A stretch of DNA of 64,000 nucleotides from Atrichornis clamosus (taxonomy: Eukaryota > Chordata > Aves > Passeriformes > Menuridae): NCBI GenBank assembly GCA_013400975.1, contig WBMZ01010838.1, positions 247,034 to 311,033 of the forward strand, read 5' to 3'. Each line of letters starts with the position of its first letter. Within the stretch, counting starts at the first letter, position 1. A program made the position numbers and the translations under genes. Below the pieces are notes generated by a model. That model searched no databases. It had not been told where the DNA came from and saw only the letters and a list, made by a program, of their open reading frames with translations. This document shows positions 1-12,500 of this stretch, piece after piece.

Positions 1-674
1 AAATGCTGCATCAAATTCTCCTGTGAGCAAACTTTCAACCAGCTGTCCCACATTTTCATATATGCATATATATATCTGTGTGTGTGACTGTGGGAAGAGA
101 AAGAGAGGAAAGGAGGGAGGTATATAAAATATTGGTAGCTGAACTGAGGACACAGTGATGACATCCCACTTTGATGTTAGGATATTCATGTTTTCCCAGC
201 TTTCATCTATTACTGCACAAACCCCATGTTTGAACAGGGTCAGTTTTTGAATACATGTCTGAATTTGCAGCTGCATTGTATTGTCTCCTCCATTTGGCAA
301 CAAGGAAGCCTGGAGAAACATCTGACTCAAAAGACTCAGTCAAGGTTTATTTGGGCTACTCCTGGGATGGTGCAGCAAATCTTCTGCTCAGATTATGCCC
401 CAGGTGTCAACCTTGACATATATTTCTTGGCAGTATTTTTTATGCAAATTTGTATTCTGCAAAAGATATGGTGTCTTTCAAAATTTCTGACTCTTAATAG
501 CTTTTCTCAAAGCATCTGGACCTGTCCTTATTAACACTGACATCATTTATCACTCTTTATGCCTTGCTGTTACAGCAACATAAAATCTAGGCTGTCCTTT
601 CACAGCAAATGCATAAGAGTTTTCTTTCCAAATGCAAAGAATATAATCTGAAGTACTAAATATATTTGTTTTAG
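1..674 (+). other. SNX20: Intron sequence of SNX20 (3' part of an intron cut by the window start)
   Basis: This stretch lies directly upstream of the first visible SNX20 coding exon and ends in a T-rich tract with a TTTTAG acceptor at 669-674. It contains a short TA/TG-rich simple repeat at about 60-90. I could not find the N-terminal SNX20 exon here. The longest open frame (226-534) resembles no SNX20 N terminus and has no splice logic, so the earlier exons are probably outside the window. Confidence 0.75.
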
Positions 675-826
675 ATTCCAATGCAACCCTAAGTCCCAAC
701 TCTTCAATGACCACTAAGGAGCTTCAGGAATATTGGAGGAATGAAAAGCGTCAGTGCAAACAAGTCAAACTCCTTTTTGAAATTCCATCAACCAGAATTG
801 TAGAACACCACTTATCTAAATTTGTG
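675..826 (+). CDS. SNX20: SNX20 internal coding exon (end of N-terminal region, start of PX domain)
   Basis: Sorting nexin 20 (also called SLIC-1) is a PX-domain protein of leukocytes that binds phosphoinositides on endosomes and the tail of PSGL-1 (family knowledge). An AG acceptor ends at 674 and a GTAAGC donor starts at 827. Bases 675-676 complete a split codon, then 50 codons follow from 677. The translation contains [13 protein letters not shown], then [13 protein letters not shown] and HHLSKFV. This closely matches the human SNX20 stretch NSSMTTRELQQYW through KLLFEIASARIEE to SKFV, recalled from memory. The exon leaves in phase 0, so it joins the exon at 3387 in frame. It has no start of its own, and roughly 40-50 N-terminal residues must be encoded upstream. 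The exon is too short and lacks the initiating Met needed to show up as a long open frame. Identity is strong; the exact 5' boundary rests on the acceptor and on phase. Confidence 0.9.
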
Positions 827-3386
827 GTAAGCTAAGAAATGAATATGTACGAAGATCATTAATTTTTATTCACTCTACAGGGGTCTGCACAGCACACAGC
901 ATGCCTCACTACATGAAAGCCTTACCAAGGGCCAAGTTTTGCAAGCCATGATCACAATGAGTAGAACCTGTTCTCACTGATTTTATAGGCATAGCTGGTG
1001 GAATCTATCTCTAAAAAAACCCTCTGACAGTCAGTTCACAAAACCTGCAGCAGTGGAAAAGTGATAGCAAATAAATTAGTAGCTTGAGTATTCTTAACAC
1101 ATAGAGTTTTGTCAACATTAAGGAAATTCACATAAGTAAAAAAATACCAATATAGTTACCCTACCACCGAGCTAGCCAGCTGCAGCAGCTGCAGAGCATT
1201 TGTATAGCTTCCACATCAGAGGTTTCTCTTAGCACAAGTGCAAAATTCTTTGATGTTGACAATGTCTGATGCATCCTACAGCTAGATTGCTTGGGATCAT
1301 TTCCCTTCTCTATCCAGAGCTCCCTTAGGTGGCATATATCTGTCGTATTTTTAAGATGAAACATGAGTATGAGGAGTAGGAACAACTGAATAGGTTGGAT
1401 TTTTGTATCCTTACTCACAGTACTGACACTTGGCTTTTATTTCTGATTCTGCTTCTGGCCTTCAGGACTGACCTAGCACGAGTCTCTGTTAGTACTCCTG
1501 TGAAATTCAAATAGGGATGATTTCTTTGTTTGCTACAACTTCTGAGATCTGTAGATGAAAAATACCAAGAATCAGCATTGCTGATACTGGGTGATCCAGT
1601 CTGGTGGAATTTGAATCAGGTGCATGTTTTGGAGACTGTATTAAGGTCTTGTTGCATGCTACACACACCAACTTAGTTCACGCTACACACACCAACTTAG
1701 CTGCTGCTGGTTTGCATAGACTCAGTAGTGTCCAGCTTGTTGAAGAGTTAAAAATTATTTTTGTATAACTGTATGAGGCCAAGAGTATCATTCAGTGTAC
1801 ATGCAATTAAACTTAGTGATAAGTTTGCCCAGGCAAAAAGGTTTATATTACAATAAAATTGAGCTAGTTTGAATGACAGTCTAATTAAATGGTATTTCTT
1901 ACCTTCTTCATGCACACTCCACAAATAAAAAAGGCAAGTACTTGTAAATTATTCACTTAGCTGCCCTTGATAAAATGATAGCTTAAAGAAATTGCTCTTA
2001 TAATTGTTTTAGAATGCATCAGGCATATATACATTTTTCAGCAGGGAGCGGGACAAAGCATAGAAAAATGTCACAGTGCTTACAAATGAAAAGAGATCAG
2101 AGAAGTCAGCTCAAATTTAGAAACCTTTCAAAAAGTGCCTGTAAATATAATTTATGAAGATTAAAAGCAAGAATTTATCTTTAAGGAAAAACAAGGAAGA
2201 GAATCAGACAGACATAGTGTGAGTACTGGTTTGCACCTTTCAACAGCAGCAAAGAAAATAACTGGCACGAGTAAAACCACTCCATCCTGTAGGAGAAATC
2301 AATGGGAGCAGGGTGCAGTTGGATGTGAACATGGTCATCATCTAAAAGGTCAACATTCTGTGTCCTCAGCTGGTGTATGTTGACACAGACAAACTGCCTT
2401 CAGCGGAGCTACAGTGGTTTACACACGTTAGGGATTGACCCTTCCTCAGCATCACTGTGCTTGGATCAGGACCAGAAGAGAACCTATTTGTGCAACACAT
2501 AATACACAGCTTTGGTTTGCAGCTATGTGCTTCATATCATATTTATTATAGTCTTTTGGGGCTAGTGAAGAGCTGAGGAAGACGTACTCTTGAGGACTGT
2601 TAATGTGGGGCAGCACTGCTGTTGGCTGCTAGTGGAGGATTCTGGATAGAAAACAGATTGTTGTAGAAATGTCACATTTTTTGTATTATTTAAATACCAA
2701 ATAAGTTGGAACACAGGACAATGATTTAAAGGGGGGAAAAGGGTTTGGAGTTTCTCCATCTTATTTTTGCACATGCCAAATATATTGCCAAATGCTTCCT
2801 TTTCTTTCACAGCATTAATAACACCCCTAAATCCCTAGAAATGTCTCATACAAATAACTTTTCTGAATATTATGACCAATGTAAAATAGATTACATTCAA
2901 TATTAAGTCTGGGAAATCCATTCAGTTCATAGAAGGTGATTGATTGCAGCAGCCTCAGCTATTATAAACAAAGTACAGCTACAGAAATTCTTTGTAAGTG
3001 TTTTACGAGATTCAGTTTGCTGCCCGTTTATCTTTCCTAGCACCTTGCAGGATGGGATCTGTTAGTGTGCTGTTGATCTACAACTTATTTACAGGCTAAG
3101 GCTAAGTCTGGTGACAAAAGTACAGAACAGCAGGAGGTGGGAATTTTTAATCTGTTGGCTGCAGATCTCTCAGGTGTACACTGAGCATGCACCATAACCC
3201 CAGACCACACCCGATTTAGCAGCACGGCATAGGAGTACACAAGATGCTACATAGAAAATTGGTGCAGGAATATTTCGGGTGGAGGACTGCACAAGCACAA
3301 AGCCTTTTCGTAGCAGTACCAGACAAGATCTGGTGGGTCTAGAATGGTCCTTCTCATGCTTATTTTTTCTGTTTGATTGTGTTTAG
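827..3386 (+). other. SNX20: SNX20 intron (2560 bp)
   Basis: The intron is bounded by GTAAGC at 827 and by a pyrimidine-rich tract with TTTAG at 3382-3386. It separates two exons whose joined translation runs SKFV then MYKII, matching SKFV then VYQII in human SNX20. It holds a small 24-bp-period duplication at 1658-1700 and nothing else that I recognise. Open frames on the minus strand at 1161-1418 and 2562-2810 have no family resemblance. Confidence 0.85.
1658..1700. repeat. Short tandem duplication, period 24 bp
   Basis: A 19-base stretch beginning GCTACACACACC occurs at 1658-1676 and again, identical, at 1682-1700. It looks like a local slippage or duplication event inside the SNX20 intron. 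Confidence 0.85.
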
Positions 3387-4055
3387 ATGTATAAAATCAT
3401 CATTTTGCAAACAGGGAGTTTTGACAGCAACAAGTCTGTAATTGAACGGCGTTACTCAGATTTTGAGAAACTACACAGAAATCTACTGGAGGAATTTAGT
3501 GAAGAAATGGAAGATGTGACCTTTCCCAAAAAAACTCTAACAGGGAACTTCACAGAAGAAATAATCAATGAGAGAAAATTAGCCTTCAAGGACTACCTGA
3601 GATTTCTATATTCTATGAAATATATCAGAAGATCAAAAAAATTTATTGACTTTTTAACAAGGCCGGAGCTTCAGGAAGCGTATGGTTGCCTGCGGGGTGG
3701 CCAGTACACCAAAGCTTTGGAAATCCTTTTAGAAGTCATTGGTCTGCAGGAAAGGCTGACAAGAGGCAACCCTGTCTCAATTGTCCCTACTCTCTGTGCC
3801 ATCGTGGTGTGCCACAAGGACCTGGAAAACCCAGCAAGTGCCTTTGAATATGGAGAAAAAGCTCTAGCACGCCTTCGTGTGCATACCAGCCACAGGTATT
3901 ATATTCCATTGTTAGAAACAATGATCACTCTGGCGTATGAACTTGGCAAGGATTTTCTCTCTTTGCAAGAAAAACTGGAAGAGTGGAAGACGAAGAAAGA
4001 TCCCATACGGGTTTTCACCCTGAAAGAACTTGCAGTTCGGGAGTACGTACAATGA
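3387..4055 (+). CDS. SNX20: SNX20 last coding exon: PX domain and C-terminal PXB region
   Basis: This exon encodes 222 residues and a TGA stop. Residues about 1-95 are most of a PX domain. ERRYSDFEKL (residues 20-29) is the conserved basic and aromatic phosphoinositide-pocket motif, FPKKTLTGNF (46-55) is the proline-containing membrane-loop region, and ERKLAFKDYL (62-71) carries the second conserved Arg. FLTRPELQEAYGCLRGGQY (around residues 89-107) opens the helical TPR-like PXB region, which runs to the end, TLKELAVREYVQ; human SNX20 ends TLKELTVREYLH (from memory). SNX21 is the only close alternative, but the N-terminal exon and C terminus fit SNX20 better. The ATG at 3387 is the first codon after the splice acceptor and replaces a Val of human SNX20, so it is very unlikely to be the start codon. 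With the 675-826 exon, 272 residues are visible against about 316 in human. No frameshift or missing key residue was seen. Confidence 0.95.
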   Translation: MYKIIILQTGSFDSNKSVIERRYSDFEKLHRNLLEEFSEEMEDVTFPKKTLTGNFTEEIINERKLAFKDYLRFLYSMKYIRRSKKFIDFLTRPELQEAYGCLRGGQYTKALEILLEVIGLQERLTRGNPVSIVPTLCAIVVCHKDLENPASAFEYGEKALARLRVHTSHRYYIPLLETMITLAYELGKDFLSLQEKLEEWKTKKDPIRVFTLKELAVREYVQ

Positions 4056-4380
4056 ACTCAAGAAAAAATTTCATGGAAATGCAAACTCTTCAAAGAGTGA
4101 GAACTGGAAATTACCTGTTTAGCTTGCATAACATTGTATTAATAGAAAAAAAATTAAATTAAACATCCTCTATGTTGAAAAGGGACATTAGCACCTATGT
4201 TGGAATGTATTACATTTACTCTACAAATATGAGGAGTACCTAAGGAGCACCTTAAGGTTTTTTGAAGGAAATTTGCAAGAAAATAATTGTTTATGATTTG
4301 CTTAATTTGAACATAGCTTATTTTGTGTAAAAAGTCAGAATAAGAAAATACAATTAATAAAGCACTTAAGAGTCAGAAGC
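4056..4380 (+). other. SNX20: SNX20 3' untranslated region (end approximate)
   Basis: This AT-rich sequence runs from the stop codon to just past the AATAAA hexamer at 4356-4361. The 3' end near 4375-4385 is inferred from the usual 10-30 base spacing to cleavage. A longer alternative UTR cannot be excluded from sequence alone. Confidence 0.6.
4356..4361 (+). terminator. SNX20: Polyadenylation signal AATAAA of SNX20
   Basis: This canonical AATAAA lies about 300 bases after the SNX20 stop codon, in the sense orientation. It is the first canonical hexamer I see downstream of the coding exon. Confidence 0.65.
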
Positions 4381-6555
4381 ATTGCTCACGTGGAAACTTT
4401 CCTGTCAAGAAGAAAAACATCTTTTCAGTCAATGCAATCTAAAGGACACGTCTTCAGACACTGAATACAATTTTTCACCCCTCCAGCTGGGGCCTGGTCA
4501 AACAGCACTTTGCCGGTTCTGAAAATAATGGGGTTGGTCCTGTTCTGTCTGAATTCAGCAGCTGTGAGCAGGAGGGCCTCTGGGGAAGGTTTACAATCAA
4601 CTTTGATAGGAGGAAAAAAATACAAGTGATGATCATTCCATCAGAGATGAGGGAATATATTTCATTTCCCTTTTGTAACTAACACAGTTTTATGATTTTC
4701 TGCACTGAAGGCACATTCTTGTTTGGGGGGCTCTTTCAGCAGGGCTCTGACTGGGGTAGAAGATTCATACCACGTGCACTATATCCATGATGGAAAGGAC
4801 CTACAGGGGCATGCTGTTGGGCAGAACATCTGGCTATTCTAATGCCAGCATTTAATTCTGCTTATCGAGCTGTGAGATATGCTTAACAGGCAGGCTGTGT
4901 TGATCATGTGCTTCCCCCTCCTGCCTTCCAGAGGTTCGTGTAAATTGGGCCTTGCCTCAGTTTGACAACCTGGTACACCATGGCACTATCGTCGTGGTGG
5001 CACTGTGATATTATAGCTAATTCTTTCAGGGATCCAGCCCACCTATAAAATACTAAGCTTGTCTTGGCCCTAACACTCCTGAGAAAGCCTCCTAGAAGCA
5101 GAAAAGTCTCTATTTACCTGCCTTTGTAATTTCCCTCAACTCTAGTCTCTCCCATACACTTATTTTAACAATTTGGTAAATTAATTTTCATAAATATTGT
5201 AGTTAGTATGTCATTAAGTAGCATGGGTCATTATTCTCTGCTGAACATAGTCCACTGAGTACTTTCAGGCCTGTTCTCCCATTACAGATACCACCTGCAC
5301 CACAATGACACTGTCCATAAATTAGGAATAACTGTATTAACTTACCTCCCAGAGAGATGAAAGATTCAGCTAATTGGAAGTGCACTGAACCTGAAAAATT
5401 TTGCTGTGCATTGTTGTAAGAAGGATATCTTGAAAAAAGTACAGAATAATAAGAGCATCTAGGGTGGAAAGTTAATATTTTAAGTAGCTATAAACAGCTA
5501 GGCATTAAACTCAAAATACATGGATTATTTGTTATTTGACAATTACTATTTTTTTCTAGTTATGCCAGAAGTAATAGAATTAAGAGTAATTAATTAAGAG
5601 TCTTAAGGACTAATCTTCCCACCACATACCATACTGCAGGACAGTGAAAACGGATCAAAGGTAACACCATCTTAGAGGATGTCTGAATCAACAACAAAGC
5701 AGCGAAGAAGAAAGCATCACACTCAGAGCCTGCATCACACTCAGGCAGTTTCAAGTTCAGGGAGAAAAGAAGCGTGGCCTTCATGCTGTTCTAACTCCAC
5801 AACAGATTGTGATGAAAGACCAAAAGAACAGGGAAAAAAAATGTCCTCCCTTTTGTTCCCTCCCATCATTGTGTGCAGCATCCAAGACACAGCTCCTTTG
5901 CATTCTCCTCTGGCTCCTATGGCATGGTACATTAATACCTATTTGCATCCACAGACCCTCACCTTACAGCTGACCACAAGGCGAGAGGGTCCATAAGTAC
6001 CTGATGGCTGTCAAGGACAGTTACCAGGAAAGCAGCACATCAGGAAGATCTTACTTAACCTTTATTTGTGCTGTTATGATTTCCCATCTCTGAAGGACTA
6101 ACTGATCCAAAGCTAACCAACTTCTCCTGGCATGTTTGGCTATTTGGCTAAGAGAACAATTTACCTTATTCAAAAGTCACTTAAAAGTGCCAAAAAAACC
6201 CACTGTTTTGTTGGTGTAAGCCAAATCTCTTCTGGGATTTTCCATTTAATATACTAGTAGAATTTTGTCAGCAAAATGATCCTAGGTCACCTTGTGCTTC
6301 ATTGAGATTCCAGTCAAGCCACTTCAAAGGGTCAAGTGTAACATTCATAAAAGGAGTTTGTGATTTCATTACTAATAGAATACAACAAAATTAAAATTTC
6401 CCAAAAAATTCAACCTCCCTCAAGCAAATCATGTATGTATTTCCTTCCTACAAATGCAAAGCCTGTGACCTTTGGATTTATTAATCTCCTCAGAGATTGC
6501 ACTGAAAATTCTTGGAAAGAAAAAGCTAGGATCATTACAGCAACAAACGGGGATC
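4381..6555. other. Intergenic, no gene seen
   Basis: The sequence is AT-rich without recognisable coding exons. Open frames at 5590-5996 overlap one another on both strands and look like chance. No RNA gene or repeat family was recognised. Confidence 0.6.
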
Positions 6556-6655
6556 CACAGAGCCTGGATTTCACCTGGAGCTCTGCCGTGGACTTGGTCT
6601 GCACTTAGCACAAATAACTTCACCTCTGTGCCCCTATTTCCTCACACAGTACTTC
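6556..6655 (+). repeat. Ancient MIR/CORE-SINE-like remnant
   Basis: The order of short blocks (GGATTTCACCTGGAGCTCTGCC, then AACTTCACCTCTGTGCCCC and ATTTCCTCA) follows the plan of MIR-type SINE copies in amniotes. In those, a 'gggttctattcccagctctgcc' block is followed by a 'cttcacctctctgtgcc' block. The match is by eye and strongly diverged, so the family is tentative. Confidence 0.5.
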
Positions 6656-9399
6656 CCCATAAAGTTTCCTCATTCAGGTTTTCAGTACTCACAGAACAGG
6701 AAAGCTGTGAAACTTGACCAAATATGCTATTTCTAGCATTTAATTTGGAAATGTGCTTTGGGGTAGATATAAATTTTGATTTATACAAGCCTCTCTCATT
6801 TCTCAAGGATATCTTGAACCAAAAGGGAATTTAGAGGCATTAAGTTGCCAAACCTGTGTGCTTACTGTGGATTGCATTGTTTCTTATTTTAGTCTTATTT
6901 TAGAATCAGGTGTTCCTTTCCTCATAAACTAGAGAAGTTACAAAATTATGTCTGTATTACATTGTACTGTGGAGAGACCACGCTGGCTGATCAGGCCACA
7001 GGCAACCAGCCAGTTCCGATTTTGTAACTGTAAACTCTCAGAGTGGTTGGACCTGCCCAAAGAATTCTGCTTCCTTTTACACACATTTCAAAAGTCAACT
7101 TCTGCATATTCGTTTTTACCTGATTTTTGCATCGAAGTGAGTATTCAGCAGTTGCGTGTCATTGAACTGAAAGGTAATGGCATCCCTGCTGCCATACTGA
7201 CTTACCCACTAGTAAGGACAGCCTGCAAGGACCAGGTTGCCTCTGCCTGTATGTGTGACCTTATCTTCCACAGTCAAAAATGTGTAGCCAGGTAGGACAG
7301 ACTTCCTGCAGGGAGTCAGACAAGATTAGTGTCTTTCCCCACCACCTTTGCTCAGTGCAATGATGCAGCAGTGTTGCTGTATTTTCCTGGCTTTTCCGTA
7401 AGATACGTAACAATGAAATGGGTGCTCTGCACCTGCCACCACACCTTAGTTTTCCTCCGAATAGTGTCTTGAGAATGCTCAAAAAAGAAATGGCTAACAT
7501 TTACACCCACATCTGTCTTACTTGTTTGTTGCCCATCCTTCACTCTTGTAGAGAAGCCATTGAGAAGCAGAATCAACAGCTGAAATCCTTGTGCACTCTC
7601 CGTGGGGTTCACACGCTGTCCCCAGAGTACACACCCCACCCTCCCAGGTGCCAGGCCAGCAAAAGGGAGTAGGGCTGCATCATCTTGCACGAACAACCAC
7701 AACACAGCTTCACCTGTGCCTGGTGTCACACACCTGACAAAACTGCCTGAGACATCTATGAAAGAGGAAACCTTTGAGCAAGTCTGACTGATTAATATAT
7801 TAGAAGAACTAGTAAGTGGTTGAATATTTTAACCACTATTTTACAAAAATAACAAAGCAAAAATCTTGCCTAAGAGATTTTCAGAATATATAAAAAACCT
7901 CCAGACTTCAGTATCATTTTCCACAAGAAGGAAGAGAAAAATATTTTCAAATACATATTTTCCAGTCTTAAGAATTTCTTAGAACTTTGGAATTTCTTTC
8001 CAGTGCTCTTGAAGTCTAAACAAGAATCACACAACCACTACAGAGTACCACACACATTAGCAATCTGTTATTGCCCACTTTTCTCAACAGCACACAATAC
8101 ATCAGAGCTTTGCAGTATAATCTTACTTTCTCTGAAGTATACCTACAATAGATAACAATCCAAGTATAAATTCACATTTAATTTTTTCCCAGGAAAAAAG
8201 GTTAAAAAAAATGCTGTCCGACCAACATCTGCCTAGCATGTCTAACAAACCACAGGCTGCATATAAGTGAGAAGAAAATTTAAATAAAATCTGGGCAGAT
8301 CATCTCCAAGAGTCCATGGAGAGTTGCATTATGATCTACTGAGCTTTGCCCCATTTCCATATCAATTATTATATCATTTGGGGTATTAAGTAGATAATGC
8401 TGTTTACACAACTTTCTAAAATAACTAAAGAAGCCCATGAGGATGCCTAGTTACTTATGAAACATATGCAGACAAGATGCTCTCTGTGCAATGCAGCATC
8501 TTGTTTACAGGGAATCCTGTGATCTTTATCACATACTTGTTATTAACTCCTGTTATCTGCTGCATCACTGGAGGATAATATTTGCTTTCCTGAATCTTAA
8601 TAAGGCTAAATACATTTATTGAATTCAACAGATTTGTACAATCAGCATGGGAGTCGAGTTCAGGACACAAGATGAAATCTAGGTTTTGTGGCTCAGACAG
8701 CAGCTGAGCAAATCAAATCAAGAATGTTTATTTTTTTATTAGATCAAAGGCAGGAGCAAGATGTGTTGAAAAACTAAACACAGTTGTAATGGTGTAAAAT
8801 ACTGAATGTCAATTCCCATCTGGATGAAGTGAGAACCCCAAAGAACCAACCTGTTTACATTAAGATCACATTACAGCATATGTTCATCACACTTTACATA
8901 TATATGCTCTATAGACACACAAGACACAAATTTTCTTGTCAGACCAATAGGAGTTGAGAGTAGCTATACTGAAATAAATTAAGCTATAATGCAGCTGAGA
9001 GCAGATTAAGTTCTACTGTCTATATAAACATGTGCACAGTCTCTACATGCAGTGGATGTGTGGATGGACAGATGGCTGATGAGTAGATAGAGCAAAAAGA
9101 ATTTGCATGTTTTGATGCTTAATAAGTGTTTGTCAAGGGTTTCAGAAATTCAGATCAAAGCTACTTTTACAAGTACCACATGGTTATATATAAAGGAAGA
9201 AAGTCATAGTTTTAAACACACATCCTTCTTTTATTAGAAATAGGAATACATATGTAAGCCTGTGGTTATTCAGGAAAATGCTGCAGAGAAATGATGAACT
9301 TTCCTGTACTAATCTCTCTAAACTAGCGCAATTAAAATATTTTTCATTCCAGACGGTGTGAGACTCTAGCTGTGATAACCGATAGGAAATCTTAAAGAA
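6656..9399. other. Intergenic, no gene seen
   Basis: This AT-rich sequence has only short, mutually overlapping open frames (for example 7352-7729 minus against 7418-7787 plus). I saw no splice-supported exon, RNA gene or family repeat. Confidence 0.55.
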
Positions 9400-9414
9400 T
9401 TTTACTTTGCTGTT

Positions 9415-9550
9415 AAATGCGGGATTTAGATCGCGCTGTTTTTCCCGGTTAGCAGTGTTCCTGAAGGCTCGCCTCGCTGGCAGAGGCTGCAGTGCCACTA
9501 GATGGAGCCGCAGCATTTTCAGGAGCCCAGGGCCCCGCGAGTGCAGGGGA
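9415..9550. promoter_or_regulatory. GC-rich patch in AT-rich flanks, candidate regulatory element
   Basis: About 130 bases carry many CpGs (GATCGCGC, CCCGG, GCTCGCCTCGC, GCCGCAG, CCCCGCGAG), while the flanks are AT-rich and include long T runs near 9570-9600. It contains the CTCF-like site at 9495-9509. A promoter is possible, but no transcript can be proposed from the sequence. Confidence 0.4.
9495..9509 (+). promoter_or_regulatory. Candidate CTCF binding site
   Basis: CCACTAGATGGAGCC fits the CTCF core (CCASYAGRKGGCRS) at all but one position. It is preceded by TGCAGT, the usual upstream half of extended CTCF sites. The site is on the + strand. Binding is inferred from motif fit only. Confidence 0.5.
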
Positions 9551-12500
9551 ATGGAACAGAAAACTTTTTTTTTAATGACTTGAATTTTATTTTTTTTTTT
9601 AAATCTACTCTAAAGTCTAACATTTAAATTTTAATATGATTAAACTAAATATATATCTCTCAATTCCATTGTGGGTTCAGACTGTAGCGCCGTGCTCTCC
9701 AGCCGTCCTTCAGGACAATTTACCACAGCCTTTATCAGCCAGCTCTAGGAGCCGGGCTGGAAAGCTGAAAGAGAAAATGTTCTTGCAGGCTTTTAGACCT
9801 GGTGAGTTCAAAGCCAGAGTCACTGCAGCGTCTCAGTTCCTACAGTACCTTTTCCTTCTGATCAAAAGGAACCAAGTAAAACTCACAACTCTTAAAAGAA
9901 CTGTCAAATAATAGGGGGAGGGAAGTAAAAATAAATGGGCCCATAATGCCTTCTGAGTGGTGCTGGGGAAAGTTCAATGACTCCATTTTAGAAAGCTGCA
10001 CTCCCAAGTATGAAAACGAGACCTCATTCTGTTTTGAGTCCAACTACTATAAAATATATCTGTTAATTTATTTACGTACAGACATAACTGTACTGCAAAT
10101 ATCATTCATATGCATGTTTTGAATCCAAGTTTTGTCTCTTTTTGTTGATAACATGGAAGGAAAAGATATGATGACTAAACCTGGACTACAGTTCCCAGCC
10201 ATCTTCTTTGTCTGTTCTTTAAGCAGCAAAACATAGAAATATTTGTGGAAACAGCCCCTGAGAAACACAACAGATCAAGCTAGCACAGGCCTGAAGTTCC
10301 TTGACATGTGCTAGTGATTTTTATCAGGTTGCTGGGATGGCCTGGATTTGGAGACTGGCTTCTCCTCCCACTGAGTGCCAGCTGCAGACCAGAGTCTGAA
10401 AGCAGCCTCCCCCTGCATCAAGATATTTTTTTTCCAAAAGGTTTCTGCAGAAACTACTGGCTTTTAGAAACAGCATGAGGGAACTGGGCTGTCCAGCAGC
10501 AGTAAAAAGTCGGAAGACTTTGCCAAAGTCTTTGAAAGAACAGTCTCAGGAGATGAAATCTTTGAAGGAGTGTCTCCCTCCTTCCTATTCAGTTTCTTCC
10601 AGAAGTCGTAGAAGGAAAAGCAAAAAAAATAAAAAAGAGAGACAGGAAGAAAGAAAAGAAAGAGATACAGAGTCTCAGAAGACAAGACATGGATTTGGTT
10701 GTTTCTGTCACCGCACCTCACCTCCAGAAACAGCATCTTAAATGTGTGCTGAGCTAGTGGGGGGGCACTTCCATGGACTCAATAATAATATACAGTGCTT
10801 TTATAGTGCTCCACATGTTCAGAACATTTTATAAATACTGGGCCAGATTAATCCAGGCTTTAAATCTGCATAAACCTTGGCAGAGGGCTCTGGTGCCCGT
10901 GAGATTATAAAGTCTGCCATGAAACTAAATTGTGATGATCAAAAATGAGACTCACAAAAGGCATAGCCAGGAAGAAAAGTTTGTTATTTGTGGAACATGA
11001 AGACAGAAAAAAATTTCTAGGAAAAGACAAACAAACAGTTGGTCAGTTGCACAGGGTATAAGTCTTCATTCATTTCATCCTCTTTGGAGAACAAAGGGTC
11101 ATGCAGATCTTTACAGTAAAACACTACCTCAGAGGTACTGACAGGGAAAGCTGGTTTTGGTTTATGCATTTATATTTTTCTTATCCTAAGAAGATGGCAG
11201 TGAGGATACTTGGTTAATAGTAAGCATAAAAAAATGGTATAAATTATATGACCTTCACAAGCAGCAGTAAACCAAATGAACTTATTTCTTGATTATAATG
11301 CTTCGTGTTCATCTGACTGGTCCACATAGCAACTGTAAGAGGCTTGGTTTGTACTGCATCAGAATGTATTTTACACGTACTTAGATTTGAAATGTATTTA
11401 AAATTATGATTTGTCCTGCTGTGCAGTAGCTTAATGATAACTGACCTAATTTGCCATATAAATCTCCTGTATGGGAAAGGAATTCATTTCTCTTTTGGAA
11501 GGCAGAGCACTCTGAAACAACCTTTGTTTGCTGCTGCCACCCCAAAACCCCTCAATACCTATGGTAAGAAGGAGAGCATGAGGGCAGAGTGAAGGAGACT
11601 CTTTATCTGATCTCAGCATGTTTTCCTTATTTCAGCCACTGATGCTCACAACAGAGAGGATGAGGGAGCAGTAAACATGGTGAAAAGCATCAAGTGAAAA
11701 GTTGAGACAAAGCACAATTACACAGCTAATCACTGTCAGAGGAACCATGTGGTAGAGCTGGGCAGATAATGTGTCATTCCAGAGGTTCAGTCATTCCACT
11801 GGATGTATCTACAGCTGCTATTTTGCATCTGTTTCACAACGTCACTATGTGGCTCCTGAGATCTCCCTGCTCCCTGCTCCCATCCCATTCTCTCTGCCTC
11901 AGACACTGCAATTATACTTGGAGCAAAACACCTTTACCAGCTATGGGCAGGTCTCTGAATAGAGAACATTGACCATCCCTCACCTCACCATTGCCACATT
12001 GGACACCTGATTCACTACAGCATAAAGAGAGGACTGACTGCAGCAGGACAGGCTCCAGGGCTGCTCTTAATCTCCCAACTAACCTTTGCTGTCGGTGTGT
12101 CTTTGGGCCCAGGTGGGATTTATTCAGTGAACACTGTAGTCGGAATGTATTCCCTCTCCACATTTTGTCTTCCTGTTTTGGTAAAGTTCGTAATTTCACA
12201 AAAGCACACATAGCCTTAGAGACCTAAAAAGCTCAGCCTCTGATAAATTTTTCAGGCATACATGCTTCCTGCCCATCCTGCAGTGCGACTCAGTTGCACG
12301 CTGCAATAGATGCTCAGCTACAGTCTGGGGCCATGAAGTGTTAGAAAGCACATCTCTGCAGGAAATGCCCCTTGCTTAATCTGTTAGCTATGGTTGCAAG
12401 AGCTTATATCTCCTTGTACAGTTGCATTTAAAAATCTGACTTCTCTTTACATATTTTTTCATTCTCCTTTGTAACAAACACCAGACTTCAAATACTGTTT

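Noticed and set aside
3387..3389. ATG as the SNX20 start codon
   Set aside because: It is immediately preceded by a TTTAG splice acceptor, and the PX domain would lack its first strand. The upstream exon joins in phase.
10464..10741. Basic, Lys/Arg/Ser-rich frame on the + strand opposite a Phe/Leu-rich frame on the - strand
   Set aside because: Both follow from one purine-rich tract, and there is no evidence of transcription or splicing.
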